Shown here one piece after another: positions 36,989 through 44,958 of a stretch of DNA of 64,000 nt. Position 1 is the first letter of the stretch. The number at the start of each line of letters is the position of its first letter. Below the pieces are notes generated by a model. The model ran no database searches and was not told the DNA's origin. It worked only from the letters and a program-made list of their open reading frames with translations. The position numbers and the translations under genes were made by a program. Where the stretch lies: the NCBI RefSeq assembly GCF_000719095.1, contig NZ_JOEH01000014.1, positions 176,280 to 240,279 of the forward strand, given 5' to 3'. Origin of the DNA: Streptacidiphilus jeojiense. Its GTDB lineage: Bacteria; Actinomycetota; Actinomycetes; Streptomycetales; Streptomycetaceae.

Positions 36989-37159
36989 CTACCAGCGGTA
37001 CCAGCGGCCGCGACCACCGCCGGAGCCCGCACCGCGGAACACGAAGCCCAGCGCCCACACGACCAGCACGATGATGGCGATCCACCACAGAATATGAACC
37101 GCGAAGCCCACGCCACCCAGAATCAGGGCCAGCAGCAGAACCAAAAGAAGTGCACCCAT
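36989..37159 (-). CDS. Small hydrophobic membrane protein (DUF5670/lmo0937-like)
   Basis: 56 residues from ATG 37159 with AGGAGG upstream. Two hydrophobic spans are joined by a short turn (LLLVLLLALILGGVGFAVHIL, then WWIAIIVLVVWALGFVF), followed by a Gly-rich basic end RGRWYRW. This matches the lmo0937/DUF5670 group of hydrophobic proteins that are widespread in streptomycetes and stress-linked. Its role is not known. It is divergent from the PRC-barrel gene; a terminator follows it. Confidence 0.88.
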   Translation of the reverse strand: MGALLLVLLLALILGGVGFAVHILWWIAIIVLVVWALGFVFRGAGSGGGRGRWYRW

Positions 37160-37307
37160 TGTTTATCATCCTCCTGGCCAGCGTGTGCCCCCGCATCGAC
37201 GCACCAAACAAGCGCCCTTGCCGACGTCGATGAGAACTCGAGGCCACGAAAGAGCAATAGGGACCCGGTCGGTCGCCGCAGGTGTCCGACTCCGTCGACC
37301 GGGAAGG

Positions 37308-37340
37308 CGATCCGTCGCGCCGGTGCGGCGCGACGGATCG
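37308..37340. other. 14-bp perfect hairpin in the 5' region of the PRC-barrel gene
   Basis: CGATCCGTCGCGCC (37308-37321) pairs with GGCGCGACGGATCG (37327-37340) around a 5-base loop GGTGC. Both neighbours are divergent, so there is no upstream transcript to terminate. It lies 25 nt before the PRC-barrel start and would fold in that mRNA's leader, either protecting it or controlling readthrough. Confidence 0.6.
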
Positions 37341-37364
37341 AGGCGTGGAGAGAAGGAAGCCCAA

Positions 37365-38036
37365 ATGGATGCCTCCTATGCGATCGGCGAGCCGGTCAGC
37401 TGCAGCGACGGTGAGTGCGGACGACTGGACCGGGTGCTGCTGGACCCGGTGGCGCTCAGGCTGACCCATCTGGTGGTGGATCCCGGGCACGACGTCAGCC
37501 GGCTGGTGCCGGTGGACCTGGTCGACGAGAGCCGCGAACCGGGGGGCGCCGGCGTGCTGCTGCGGTGCGACACCCAGGCCTTCCGGATGCTGGAACCCGC
37601 CGAGGAGACCGAATTCGTACCGGCTGACGAGGACACCCTGGGGTTCGGCGCCGACCAGGTGATCCTGTGGCCCTACTACGGGCTGGGCGCGGGCACCGCC
37701 GGCATCGGGGCACCGGGGCTGCTTCCGGTCCTGGGCGCCGGCGTAACCGCGCCGACGACACACGAACGGGTCCCCAGCGGTGAGGTCCAGATCCGGCGCG
37801 GCCAGCGGGCCGAGGCCACCGACGGGGAGGTCGGCCACGTCCAAGGACTGGTGGTCGACCCGGAGGACCAGTGCGCGACCCATGTGCTCCTGCAGGAGGG
37901 GCACCTGCTGGGCAGGAAGACCGTGGCCGTTCCGATCACCCTGGTGACCAGCGTCGGCGACACCGTCCGGGTACACGTGAGCAAAAAGGAACTCGCCGAC
38001 CTGCCACCGGTCGACGTCGACTCCGGCCACCCCTAG
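37365..38036 (+). CDS. PRC-barrel domain protein
   Basis: 223 residues. It carries two PRC-barrel-like halves: DASYAIGEPVSCSDGECGRLDRVLLDPVALRLTHLVVDPG near the start, and VQIRRGQRAEATDGEVGHVQGLVVDPEDQCATHVLLQEGHLLGRKTVAVPITLVT near the end. Each has the D-G-E-x-G-x-x-x-x-x-x-x-D-P pattern. A Gly/Ala-rich middle (LGAGTAGIGAPGLLPVLGAG) joins them. Such proteins bind partners or membranes in stress responses; no catalytic residue is expected. AGGAAG precedes ATG 37365. It is 7 bp upstream of a GH13 gene, so the two form an operon. Confidence 0.85.
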   Translation: MDASYAIGEPVSCSDGECGRLDRVLLDPVALRLTHLVVDPGHDVSRLVPVDLVDESREPGGAGVLLRCDTQAFRMLEPAEETEFVPADEDTLGFGADQVILWPYYGLGAGTAGIGAPGLLPVLGAGVTAPTTHERVPSGEVQIRRGQRAEATDGEVGHVQGLVVDPEDQCATHVLLQEGHLLGRKTVAVPITLVTSVGDTVRVHVSKKELADLPPVDVDSGHP

Positions 38037-38043
38037 GAGCAGC

Positions 38044-39696
38044 ATGATCGGGCACTGGTACAAGCAGGCAGTGGTCTACTGCGTGGACGTCGACTCCTTC
38101 CAGGACTCCGACGACGACGGCGTGGGCGACCTGCGCGGCCTGATCAGCCGGCTGGACCACATCACCCGGCTCGGCGCGACCTGCCTGTGGCTCAACCCGA
38201 TCCACCCCTCGCCGATGCGCGACGGCGGCTACGACGTCACCGACTTCTACAACGTGCACCCGAGGCTGGGCACCCTCGGCGACTTCGCCGACCTGCTCCG
38301 CGCCTGTGCCGACCGGGGTATCCGGGTGATCATCGACCTGGTGGTCAACCACACCTCGGACCGCCACCCCTGGTTCCGCTCGGCCGTCGCCGACCCCGGG
38401 TCGCCCTACCGCGACTGGTACGTCTGGTCCGCCGACGAGCCCACCGACCGCAGGCAGGGCATCGTCTTCCCCGGCGAGCAGGACGAGACCTGGACCTGGC
38501 AGGAGGAGGCCGGTGCCTGGTACTACCACCGCTTCTACGACTGCGAGCCCGACCTCGACATCGCCAACCCGAAGGTCCGCGAGGAGATCAAACGGATCGT
38601 CGGATTCTGGGCCCAGCTCGGGGTGGCCGGCTTCCGGGTGGACGCGGCACCCTTCGTGATCGAGCTGACCCGCCCTGATGTCCCCGACCCGGAGGAGGAC
38701 TGGGCCTTCCTGACCGAGCTGCGCGAGCACCTCTCCTGGATCCGCGGTGACGCCGTCCTGCTGGCCGAGGCCAACGTCCCGCCGGACCGGCTCGTCGACT
38801 TCTTCGCCGACGCGGGCGGCTCCGACGACCGGATGCACCTGCTGTTCGACTTCCCGCTCAACGGCCGCCTGCTGCTGGCCCTGGCCACCGGGGAGTCCGC
38901 GCCGGTGACCGAACTGATCCGGAACAGCCCCCAGCTGCCCGGACCGGCGCAGTGGGCGACCTTCCTGCGGCTGCACGACGAGGCCGACCTCAGCCGGCTC
39001 GAACCCGCCCAGCGCAAGGCCGTCTTCGCCGCCTTCGCCCCCGACGAGTCCATGCAGCTGTACGGCCGCGGCATCCGCCGCCGGATGGCCCCGATGCTGG
39101 GCGGCGACCAGCAGCGGCTCCGCCTGGCCTATGCGCTGATGCTGTCGCTGCGTGGCACTCCGGTGATCCGCTACGGCGAGGAGATCGGCATGGGCGAGGA
39201 CCTGCGGCTGCCCGGACGCGAGTCCATCCGCACCCCGATGCAGTGGTCCCAGCACCCGGGCGCCGGCTTCAGCGGAGCTCCGCGCCGCGGCCACTCCCCC
39301 GAGCTGATCAGGACCGGTCCCTACAGCTACCACTCCGTCAACGTCACCGAGCAGCGGCGCAATCCGGACTCGCTGCTCTCCTTCCTGGAGCGGGCGATCC
39401 GGATGCTGCGCGAGTGCCCGGAGGTGGGCCGGGGCAGCTGCCGGGTCATCGACGCCGACCTGCCGGCCTCCGTCCTCGCGCACCGCGCGGACTCCCCCAC
39501 CGGCGCCGTGCTGTTCGTCCACAACCTCTCCGACCAGCAGGTCACCCTGGACCTGGGGCTGCTCGACGGCACCGGCCCCGACTTCGGCGAGGTCTTCGGC
39601 GACCGCCGCTACCAGGAACCCGAACCGGAGCTGAGCGGGCTGGAACTGGGCGGGTACGGCTTCCGCTGGATCCGCCTCAGCCGCACTGCGGCATAG
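38044..39696 (+). CDS. GH13 alpha-amylase-family enzyme (trehalose synthase-like)
   Basis: 550 residues. GH13 blocks are in order: WYKQAVVYCVDVDSFQDSDDDGVGDLRGL, DLVVNHTSD (region I), GFRVDAAPFV with nucleophile Asp (region II), LLAEANVPP with acid Glu (region III), and FLRLHDEADL (region IV, with Leu where Asn is usual). The N-terminal half resembles trehalose synthase (TreS) and related alpha-glucan isomerases/transferases. The C-terminal beta domain (VLFVHNLSDQQVTLDLGLL) is intact, but the protein lacks the TreS-fused kinase. It may interconvert maltose and trehalose, or act on another alpha-glucoside; the L-for-N change in region IV leaves specificity open. Its operon partner is a PRC-barrel protein, in a stress-type neighbourhood. 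Confidence 0.87.
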   Translation: MIGHWYKQAVVYCVDVDSFQDSDDDGVGDLRGLISRLDHITRLGATCLWLNPIHPSPMRDGGYDVTDFYNVHPRLGTLGDFADLLRACADRGIRVIIDLVVNHTSDRHPWFRSAVADPGSPYRDWYVWSADEPTDRRQGIVFPGEQDETWTWQEEAGAWYYHRFYDCEPDLDIANPKVREEIKRIVGFWAQLGVAGFRVDAAPFVIELTRPDVPDPEEDWAFLTELREHLSWIRGDAVLLAEANVPPDRLVDFFADAGGSDDRMHLLFDFPLNGRLLLALATGESAPVTELIRNSPQLPGPAQWATFLRLHDEADLSRLEPAQRKAVFAAFAPDESMQLYGRGIRRRMAPMLGGDQQRLRLAYALMLSLRGTPVIRYGEEIGMGEDLRLPGRESIRTPMQWSQHPGAGFSGAPRRGHSPELIRTGPYSYHSVNVTEQRRNPDSLLSFLERAIRMLRECPEVGRGSCRVIDADLPASVLAHRADSPTGAVLFVHNLSDQQVTLDLGLLDGTGPDFGEVFGDRRYQEPEPELSGLELGGYGFRWIRLSRTAA

Positions 39697-39780
39697 CCGG
39701 ACAGTCAGTTCACCGCGTCCTCGGCCACGGCGAGGAGTTGTCTTGCCGCAACGATCGGGGTCGGCCGGGTCAGCGGGACC

Positions 39781-40722
39781 TCAGCCCTTGACCGCGCCGG
39801 CGAGCATGCCGCTGAGGAAGTGGCGCTGGAAGAAGAGGTGGAGCAGCAGCACCGGGGTGATGACGATGAGGGTCGCGGCGGCGAGCATCGGCACGTCCAC
39901 GCTGTGGGCGCCGACGAAGAACCCCAGGCCGGCCGGGGCGGTGCGCTTGGCCGGGTCCTGGATCAGGACCAGTGCGAGCAGGAACTGGTTCCAGCCCCAC
40001 AGCGTGTACAGCAGTCCGAGCGTGGTCAGCGCGGGGCGGCAGCAGGGCACCAGCACCCGCCACAGCACGGTCCAGCTGCCCGCGCCGTCCAGTGCCGCGG
40101 CCTCGACCAACTCGGCGGGCAGGGCCAGGAACTGCTGGCGCATCCAGAATGCGCCGAAGGGCATGAAGAGGCCGACCAGGGCCAGGACCAGCGCGAGCGG
40201 GGTGTCGGTCAGCCCCAGGTCGCGCAGGTCGTAGTAGAGCGGTACGACCGCCGCCTCGTACGGCAGGGTCAGCCCGAGCAGCAGGAACGCGAACAGCGCG
40301 CCGCGTCCGCGGAACTCCATGGTCGCGAAGGCGAAGCCGGCCAGCGTCGCGCAGAACAGCGCGAGCGGCACCACACCGAGTACGACGACGGCGCTGTTGC
40401 GCAGCAGGGTCCCGAATCCCGCTGCCGACCAGGCGGCGCCGAAGGTCCTCAGTGTCGGGTGCGCGGGCCAGGACAGTCCGGACACCACGGTGCCCGGCGG
40501 GTTGAGGGCGGCCAGCAGGAGGCTGGCGAAGGGGATCAGCACGGCGAGGGAGAACACCGTCATCACGACCGGTCCGGCCAGGCCCGCCAGATCCGGGCCG
40601 CGCACCCGCAGCCTGCTCCCGTTCCGGAGCCCAGTTTCCGCCACCGGGTCCGGATCCGGCGCGGGGAGGCCGGTCCCGGGTGCTGCGCTGTCACCTCGTT
40701 GTCGGACGGGGGTGGTGGTCAC
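39781..40722 (-). CDS. ABC sugar permease, inner-membrane subunit 2 (MalG-type)
   Basis: 313 residues, GTG start overlapping the stop of the previous permease by 4 bp. Six membrane helices; the EAA loop reads AELVEAAALDGAGSWTVLWRVLVPCCRPAL, and the C-terminal FFQRHFLSGMLAGAVKG is typical of CUT1 sugar permeases. It should pair with the other permease and use a shared cytoplasmic ATPase encoded elsewhere. The N-terminus has an unusual ~55-residue Pro/Asp-rich stretch before the first helix. Confidence 0.92.
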   Translation of the reverse strand: MTTTPVRQRGDSAAPGTGLPAPDPDPVAETGLRNGSRLRVRGPDLAGLAGPVVMTVFSLAVLIPFASLLLAALNPPGTVVSGLSWPAHPTLRTFGAAWSAAGFGTLLRNSAVVVLGVVPLALFCATLAGFAFATMEFRGRGALFAFLLLGLTLPYEAAVVPLYYDLRDLGLTDTPLALVLALVGLFMPFGAFWMRQQFLALPAELVEAAALDGAGSWTVLWRVLVPCCRPALTTLGLLYTLWGWNQFLLALVLIQDPAKRTAPAGLGFFVGAHSVDVPMLAAATLIVITPVLLLHLFFQRHFLSGMLAGAVKG

Positions 40723-41630
40723 GGCTTCTCCCGGGTGAGCCGGCTGATGGCGAGGACCACCAGGCAGATGAGTGTGCTCAGCGCCACGGCCAGCGCGCAG
40801 GCCGCGCCGACCTGGCCGTCGGTGAACGCCAGACGGTAGATCAGCACACCGGGGACGACGGTGGAGTTGCCCGGGCCGCCGCCGGTGGTCACATAGACCA
40901 CGTCGAAGCCGGCCAGCGCGGCGATGACGGTGACGGTCAGTGCGACGCGGATCTCGGCGCGCAGCCCGGGGAGGGTGACGGCGCGGAACTCCTGCACCGG
41001 TCCGGCGCCGTCCAGGCGGGCCGCCTCGTAGAGGCTGGTGTCGATCTTCTGGATGCCGGCCTGGAACACCACCAGGCACAGGCCCGTCATCACCCAGGTC
41101 CCGACCGCCCCGACGGCCACGTACGCCCAGGTGAAGTCGCCCAGCCAGGCCCGGGTGAGCGAGCCCAGGCCGACCGCGCGCAGCGCCTGGTTGACGGTGC
41201 CGTCCTGGGCGTACATCCAGCGCCACACCACGCCGACCGCGACCAGTGGCACCACCTGGGGCAGGAACAGCACGGTGCGCGCGACCCGGTACCGGCGCCC
41301 GCCCCGGCCACCGGTCACGGCGGCGAGCAGCAGGCCGACGGCCACCGGCAGCAGGGCGAAGAAGAGGACGAAGCCCAGCGCATGCTCCAGCGCCGCGAGC
41401 ATGGTCGGATCGCTGAGGACCTGTCGGTAGTTGCCCAGGCCCGCCCAGGTACCGAGGGTGACGCCGTCCCAGGTGAACAGCGACAGCCAGATCGTGTGCA
41501 GCCACGGCAGTGCGACGAAGGCCGTGTACGCCAGCAGGGCGGGGGCCAGGTACAGGTAGGCGATCGGTCGCCGCCGCGGGGCGGTCCCGCTGCGGTGGCG
41601 CCGCAGGGCGCGTGCCGTCGGGAGGCTCAC
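40719..41630 (-). CDS. ABC sugar permease, inner-membrane subunit 1 (MalF-type)
   Basis: 303 residues, GTG start overlapping the binding-protein stop (GTGA). Six membrane helices; the EAA loop is TSLYEAARLDGAGPVQEFRAVTLPGL, and IVYVTTGGGPGNST-like sequence (VVYVTTGGGPGNST) marks the CUT1 family. It forms the translocation pathway with the gene that follows. No ATPase gene is present in the operon, as in many streptomycete sugar importers that share one MsiK-type ATPase. Confidence 0.93.
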   Translation of the reverse strand: MSLPTARALRRHRSGTAPRRRPIAYLYLAPALLAYTAFVALPWLHTIWLSLFTWDGVTLGTWAGLGNYRQVLSDPTMLAALEHALGFVLFFALLPVAVGLLLAAVTGGRGGRRYRVARTVLFLPQVVPLVAVGVVWRWMYAQDGTVNQALRAVGLGSLTRAWLGDFTWAYVAVGAVGTWVMTGLCLVVFQAGIQKIDTSLYEAARLDGAGPVQEFRAVTLPGLRAEIRVALTVTVIAALAGFDVVYVTTGGGPGNSTVVPGVLIYRLAFTDGQVGAACALAVALSTLICLVVLAISRLTREKP

Positions 41631-42961
41631 CGGTGCCCCTTCTGCCAGTCCGCCTGGAGCGCGGCCACGTACTGCGCCGCGCTGGACCTGCCGCCGATCA
41701 GTTCCTGGCCCGCGGAGGTCAGGGTGTCCGCCATGGTCGCGGTGGTGTTGTTGAAGAACGGCACCAGGCCGTTGCCCCGGTTCACTTTCGCCCAGGCGGT
41801 GGCGATGTCGGCGAGCACGCTGCCGGGCGGGGCGATGACCGCGTCCGCGTGGGCGAGCGGCATGAAGCCGGTGCTGAACTCGATCTGCGCGGCCCGGGCG
41901 CTGCCCATGAAGTTCAGGAACGCCGCGGCCAGGTCCGGGTGCCGGGCCCTGGTCGGGATCGCGTAGGCGACCGAGGTGCCGATCCCGGTCACCGGTGCGG
42001 ACGCGGTGGCCCCCGGCAGCGCGAAGAAGCCGGCCTTGCTCGGCATCGCCTTGTCGATGAGGGCCCCGTCCCAGCTTCCGTCGAAGAGGAACAGCCCCTG
42101 GCCCTTGGCGAAGGCCGCCACCGAGCCCGGCAGGTCGGTGCCGTTGGCGCCGGCGGGCAGGAAGCCCTGCTTGGCCCAGTCGGCCAGGTCCTCGGCACCC
42201 TTGGTGCCGCCCGGCGAGGCGATGGTGGCGTGCGGCACGCCGTAGGCCCAGGCGGTGCTCCTGGCCGCGCCGTCGACCGAGTCGGCGATCGACTGGAACA
42301 CGAAGCTGGCGTGGCCCTGCAGGTTGCCCAGTTGGATCGGAACCGCACCGGCCGCCTTGGCCTTGGCCAGGTCGGCCTGGAAGTCGGCGAAGGTGGTGGG
42401 CGCGGTGATGCCGAGTTTCGCGGCCAGAGCCTTGTCGTAGTAGACCCCGACCAGGGAGAAGCCGGCCGGCGCCGCCCACAGGTGCCCGCTGCCCAGCTGC
42501 CTGCCGTCGTTGCTTGCCCGCCACTGGTCCAGCTCGGTGCTGGGACAGGCCCGGTCCCACCCGTACGCGGCAACGTACGGGTCCAGGTCGCGCACCAGGT
42601 TGGCCCTGACCGTGGTTCCGATCATGTTCAGCAGCGCCAGGTCGGGTGCGTCGGCCGAGGAGAGGGTGAGGTTCAGGCTGGTGTTGTAGTCCCCCGCCGC
42701 CGTGTACCTGTAGTCGATGGTGACGTTGGGGTGCAGCTTCTCGAAGGCCGCGGCCAGGGCCCGGGTCGTGCCCGAGTTCTCCGAGCTCGACACCGTGAGC
42801 GTGACGCTGCCCGCAGGGACGGCCGTCGACACCGGACCGGACGGCGCCGGGGCCAGCTGGCTGCCGGCCCCGGGAACCAGTGCACTGCACGCGCTCAGCG
42901 GCGTCGCGGCGGCCGCGACGCAGACGGCGAAGGTGACGCAACGTCTCGCGGCACGGCGCAC
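41627..42961 (-). CDS. ABC sugar-binding lipoprotein
   Basis: 444 residues from GTG 42961 (GAGGAG eight bases upstream). A signal peptide with a lipobox (TPLSAC, Cys near residue 25) makes it a lipoprotein. The type I extracellular solute-binding protein pattern follows: LAAAFEKLHPNVTIDYRY, PDLALLNM, WDGALIDKAM and AFLNFMGSARAAQIEF. First gene of the three-gene importer operon. The bound sugar is not predictable. A trehalose synthase-like gene lies just beyond the operon on the opposite strand, so an alpha-glucoside is possible (inference). Upstream 42962-43137 shows no further gene. Confidence 0.92.
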   Translation of the reverse strand: MRRAARRCVTFAVCVAAAATPLSACSALVPGAGSQLAPAPSGPVSTAVPAGSVTLTVSSSENSGTTRALAAAFEKLHPNVTIDYRYTAAGDYNTSLNLTLSSADAPDLALLNMIGTTVRANLVRDLDPYVAAYGWDRACPSTELDQWRASNDGRQLGSGHLWAAPAGFSLVGVYYDKALAAKLGITAPTTFADFQADLAKAKAAGAVPIQLGNLQGHASFVFQSIADSVDGAARSTAWAYGVPHATIASPGGTKGAEDLADWAKQGFLPAGANGTDLPGSVAAFAKGQGLFLFDGSWDGALIDKAMPSKAGFFALPGATASAPVTGIGTSVAYAIPTRARHPDLAAAFLNFMGSARAAQIEFSTGFMPLAHADAVIAPPGSVLADIATAWAKVNRGNGLVPFFNNTTATMADTLTSAGQELIGGRSSAAQYVAALQADWQKGHR

Positions 42962-43137
42962 CGGGGCTCCTCGGTCCAGGGCGGAACGGACTGACCTGGC
43001 CCGACTTTCGCAGCGCACTCGCCGCGCCGCGCGCCGCCTCGCCGATGACGCCCCCTCAACTCGCACGGTCGGCCGCGCTCCCCGGCGCACCGCGGCCCCC
43101 GACGCACTGTGCCCCGACCGCGGATCGAATGCGCGGA

Positions 43138-43872
43138 TCAGTCCGTGCGGAGCAGCAGTTCGCTGAGTTCCGCAGGCTTGATGATCATGCAGTCGTGACC
43201 GCTCTGCAGTTCGTGGATGCGTGACGGCTCGCCATTGGGCTGCGTCCGCGGGACGGGCCGCCGGGTGACGCCCGTCGGCTGGCTGCCGACACAGAGAATG
43301 TGGGTCCGGGGGATCAGTGCCTGCGCGGGGTTGTCCATCTCGACGGGCTGCTGGAAGCAGAGGACTGATTCGTCGGTGAGCATGGCCTTGAGCCAGACGA
43401 GGTCGTCGGGATCGGTGACTCCGAACAGGCCCAACGGTGCGGGGAACTCCGGCAGCGGCGGGATGCGCCAGGGCTGGGCATCGGCGGCGGCACCGTCGAT
43501 CATGCCCTGCGTGAGCGGCATGACATCGATCGCGTTCTCTCCGTGCGTGGGCACCATCGCGTCGACGTACACCAGGTGCGAGACCCGGTCCGGGATCCGG
43601 TTCGCCACGCCGGAGATGACCAGGCCCGCGTAGCTGTGCCCGACGAGTACGACGTCGTTCAGATCCAGGTCGAGGATGAGACCGACGACGTCGTTCACGT
43701 GGGTGACCAGTCCGACCTCGGGGCCCAGCAGGTGAGCCTTGTCCCCGTGGCCGGTGAGGGAGGGCGCGAGGACACGGTGCCCCTGGACCGTGAGCAGTGC
43801 GGCGACGCGGTCCCAGGCCTGCCCGTCGTGCCAGGCGCCGTGGACGAGGACATAGGTGTTCGATGCAGGCAT
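43138..43872 (-). CDS. Alpha/beta hydrolase
   Basis: 244 residues from ATG 43872 (AAGGGAA upstream). The strand-turn YVLVHGAWHDGQAW, nucleophile elbow GHSYAG and the C-terminal His in ELQSGHDCM support an active esterase-type hydrolase, close to the group that includes plant methyl-ester esterases. An Asp for the triad is expected near VTDPDD. It is cytoplasmic. It is divergent from an HxlR regulator with a double GGTACC site between them and is probably the repressed target. Confidence 0.9.
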   Translation of the reverse strand: MPASNTYVLVHGAWHDGQAWDRVAALLTVQGHRVLAPSLTGHGDKAHLLGPEVGLVTHVNDVVGLILDLDLNDVVLVGHSYAGLVISGVANRIPDRVSHLVYVDAMVPTHGENAIDVMPLTQGMIDGAAADAQPWRIPPLPEFPAPLGLFGVTDPDDLVWLKAMLTDESVLCFQQPVEMDNPAQALIPRTHILCVGSQPTGVTRRPVPRTQPNGEPSRIHELQSGHDCMIIKPAELSELLLRTD

Positions 43873-44080
43873 GACTGTTCCCTTGGAGTGGGCATGGATG
43901 AGCGGACGGGTCACGGTGCGCTGAGCGGAGGGCTCAGCCGCATTCGTGCCGCACGGCGGGCGCAGCGTCGGAAGCAGGCTCCTCGGTGCCGCGGAGCCCT
44001 TCGTGACGGACCGGGGCGAACCCGGTCCCGGCGCCCTGCGGGGCGGTGCGTTGCACACCCTCGACGGTAGAGATCCGATA

Positions 44081-44096
44081 GGTACCAAAAGGTACC
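44081..44096. promoter_or_regulatory. Candidate HxlR operator, GGTACC-AAAA-GGTACC
   Basis: Two GGTACC hexamers separated by AAAA form a 16-bp symmetrical site 10 bp before the HxlR start and in the gap to the divergent hydrolase. The short-spaced GTAC arms are of the kind HxlR dimers bind. Confidence 0.6.
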
Positions 44097-44105
44097 CTTC
44101 GGCCT

Positions 44106-44474
44106 ATGAGCCTCCGCCCCGGAACCGTCTTCCTCGCCGACTGCCCGGCCAGGCTGGCCATCGAGATCATCGCCAGCAAGTGGGCCGTGGTCACCCTGTT
44201 CGCGCTGAGCGACGGCCCGCTGCGCCACGGCGAACTGGTCGAGCTGATCGGCGGCGTCTCGCGCAAGGTCCTCACCCAGACCCTGCGCCGGCTTCAGAGC
44301 CATGGACTGGTCGAGCGCCAGGTGTACGCGGAAGCGCCGCCTCGGGTGGAGTACAGCCTGACCGAACTCGGGAGCACACTCCGGGAACCGATCACGATGC
44401 TGACCGCATGGGCCCGATCCAACGGCGAGGCGATCGCCGCCTTCCACGAGACGGCCGAGACCGAGGACTCCTAG
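44106..44474 (+). CDS. HxlR-family transcriptional regulator
   Basis: 122 residues. The winged helix is typical HxlR: CPARLAIEIIASKWAVVTLFALSDGPLRHGELVELIGGVSRKVLTQTLRRLQSHGLVERQVYAEAPPRVEYSLTELGSTL. One cysteine (ADCPARL) precedes the first helix, as in HypR/QorR-like redox sensors. It is divergent from an alpha/beta hydrolase and convergent (4-bp overlap) with a MerR gene. Autorepression through the GGTACC pair is likely. Confidence 0.92.
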   Translation: MSLRPGTVFLADCPARLAIEIIASKWAVVTLFALSDGPLRHGELVELIGGVSRKVLTQTLRRLQSHGLVERQVYAEAPPRVEYSLTELGSTLREPITMLTAWARSNGEAIAAFHETAETEDS

Positions 44475-44887
44475 GTACTGGTGGCGCCGCCGACCTGTGC
44501 CGGATCGGTCGGTACCGGGTCGGGACGGCAGGGGGTCCCGGTGTCCATGGATGCGGAGGCGCCGGCGATGACCGCGTCGAGCCGGTCTCGGGTGTGCGTG
44601 AGATCGGCGATGTGCTGGTCGATGTGACCGCGCTCCACGGCCAGGCGGTTCAGGAGTTCGGGAGTGGCCTTGCCGTCGACGACGCAGGGCGTGAGTTCGG
44701 CGATGGTCCTGCTCGACAGACCGGCGGTGAACAGTTCCCGGACCAGGAGGATCCGGGCAACCGCGGATTCCGGGTAGTGGCGCTGGCCGGTGCTGCTGCG
44801 CTCGGCGGTGAGCAGGTCCTGCTCCTCGTAGTACCGCAGCGCCCGGGTGCTGACGCCGGTGCGGCGGGCGAGTTCCCCGATGCGCAT
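44471..44887 (-). CDS. MerR-family transcriptional regulator
   Basis: 138 residues from ATG 44887 (GGAG upstream). MRIGELARRTGVSTRALRYYEEQDLLTAERSSTGQRHYPESAVARILLVREL is the MerR DNA-binding domain. A dimer helix follows (LLNRLAVERGHIDQHIADLTHTRDRLDAVI). No metal-binding cysteine pair is in the usual place; the single CVV after the helix is not a metal motif, so it is an organic-ligand or stress sensor. Divergent from an alpha/beta hydrolase with a palindromic promoter of MerR spacing. Confidence 0.9.
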   Translation of the reverse strand: MRIGELARRTGVSTRALRYYEEQDLLTAERSSTGQRHYPESAVARILLVRELFTAGLSSRTIAELTPCVVDGKATPELLNRLAVERGHIDQHIADLTHTRDRLDAVIAGASASMDTGTPCRPDPVPTDPAQVGGATST

Positions 44888-44919
44888 TGCGAGCTCCATG
44901 TGATCCGTGCCATGACGAC

Positions 44920-44950
44920 TTGCCTTTGACGTCGACGTCAGGTTTTAGCG
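44920..44950 (+). promoter_or_regulatory. MerR-type promoter with TGACGTCGACGTCA palindrome
   Basis: On the plus strand TTGCCT (44920-44925) and TTAGCG (44945-44950) are separated by 19 bp, the long spacer of MerR-activated promoters. The spacer holds a perfect 14-bp palindrome (44927-44940). The -10 lies 8 bp from the hydrolase ATG, so that mRNA may be leaderless. Confidence 0.6.
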
Positions 44951-44958
44951 TAGTTCGC

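Noticed and set aside
44081..44096. GGTACC pair as only chance restriction sites
   Set aside because: Two sites separated by four A bases right before the HxlR start in a 70% GC genome are more likely an operator, so it was kept as a regulatory site.
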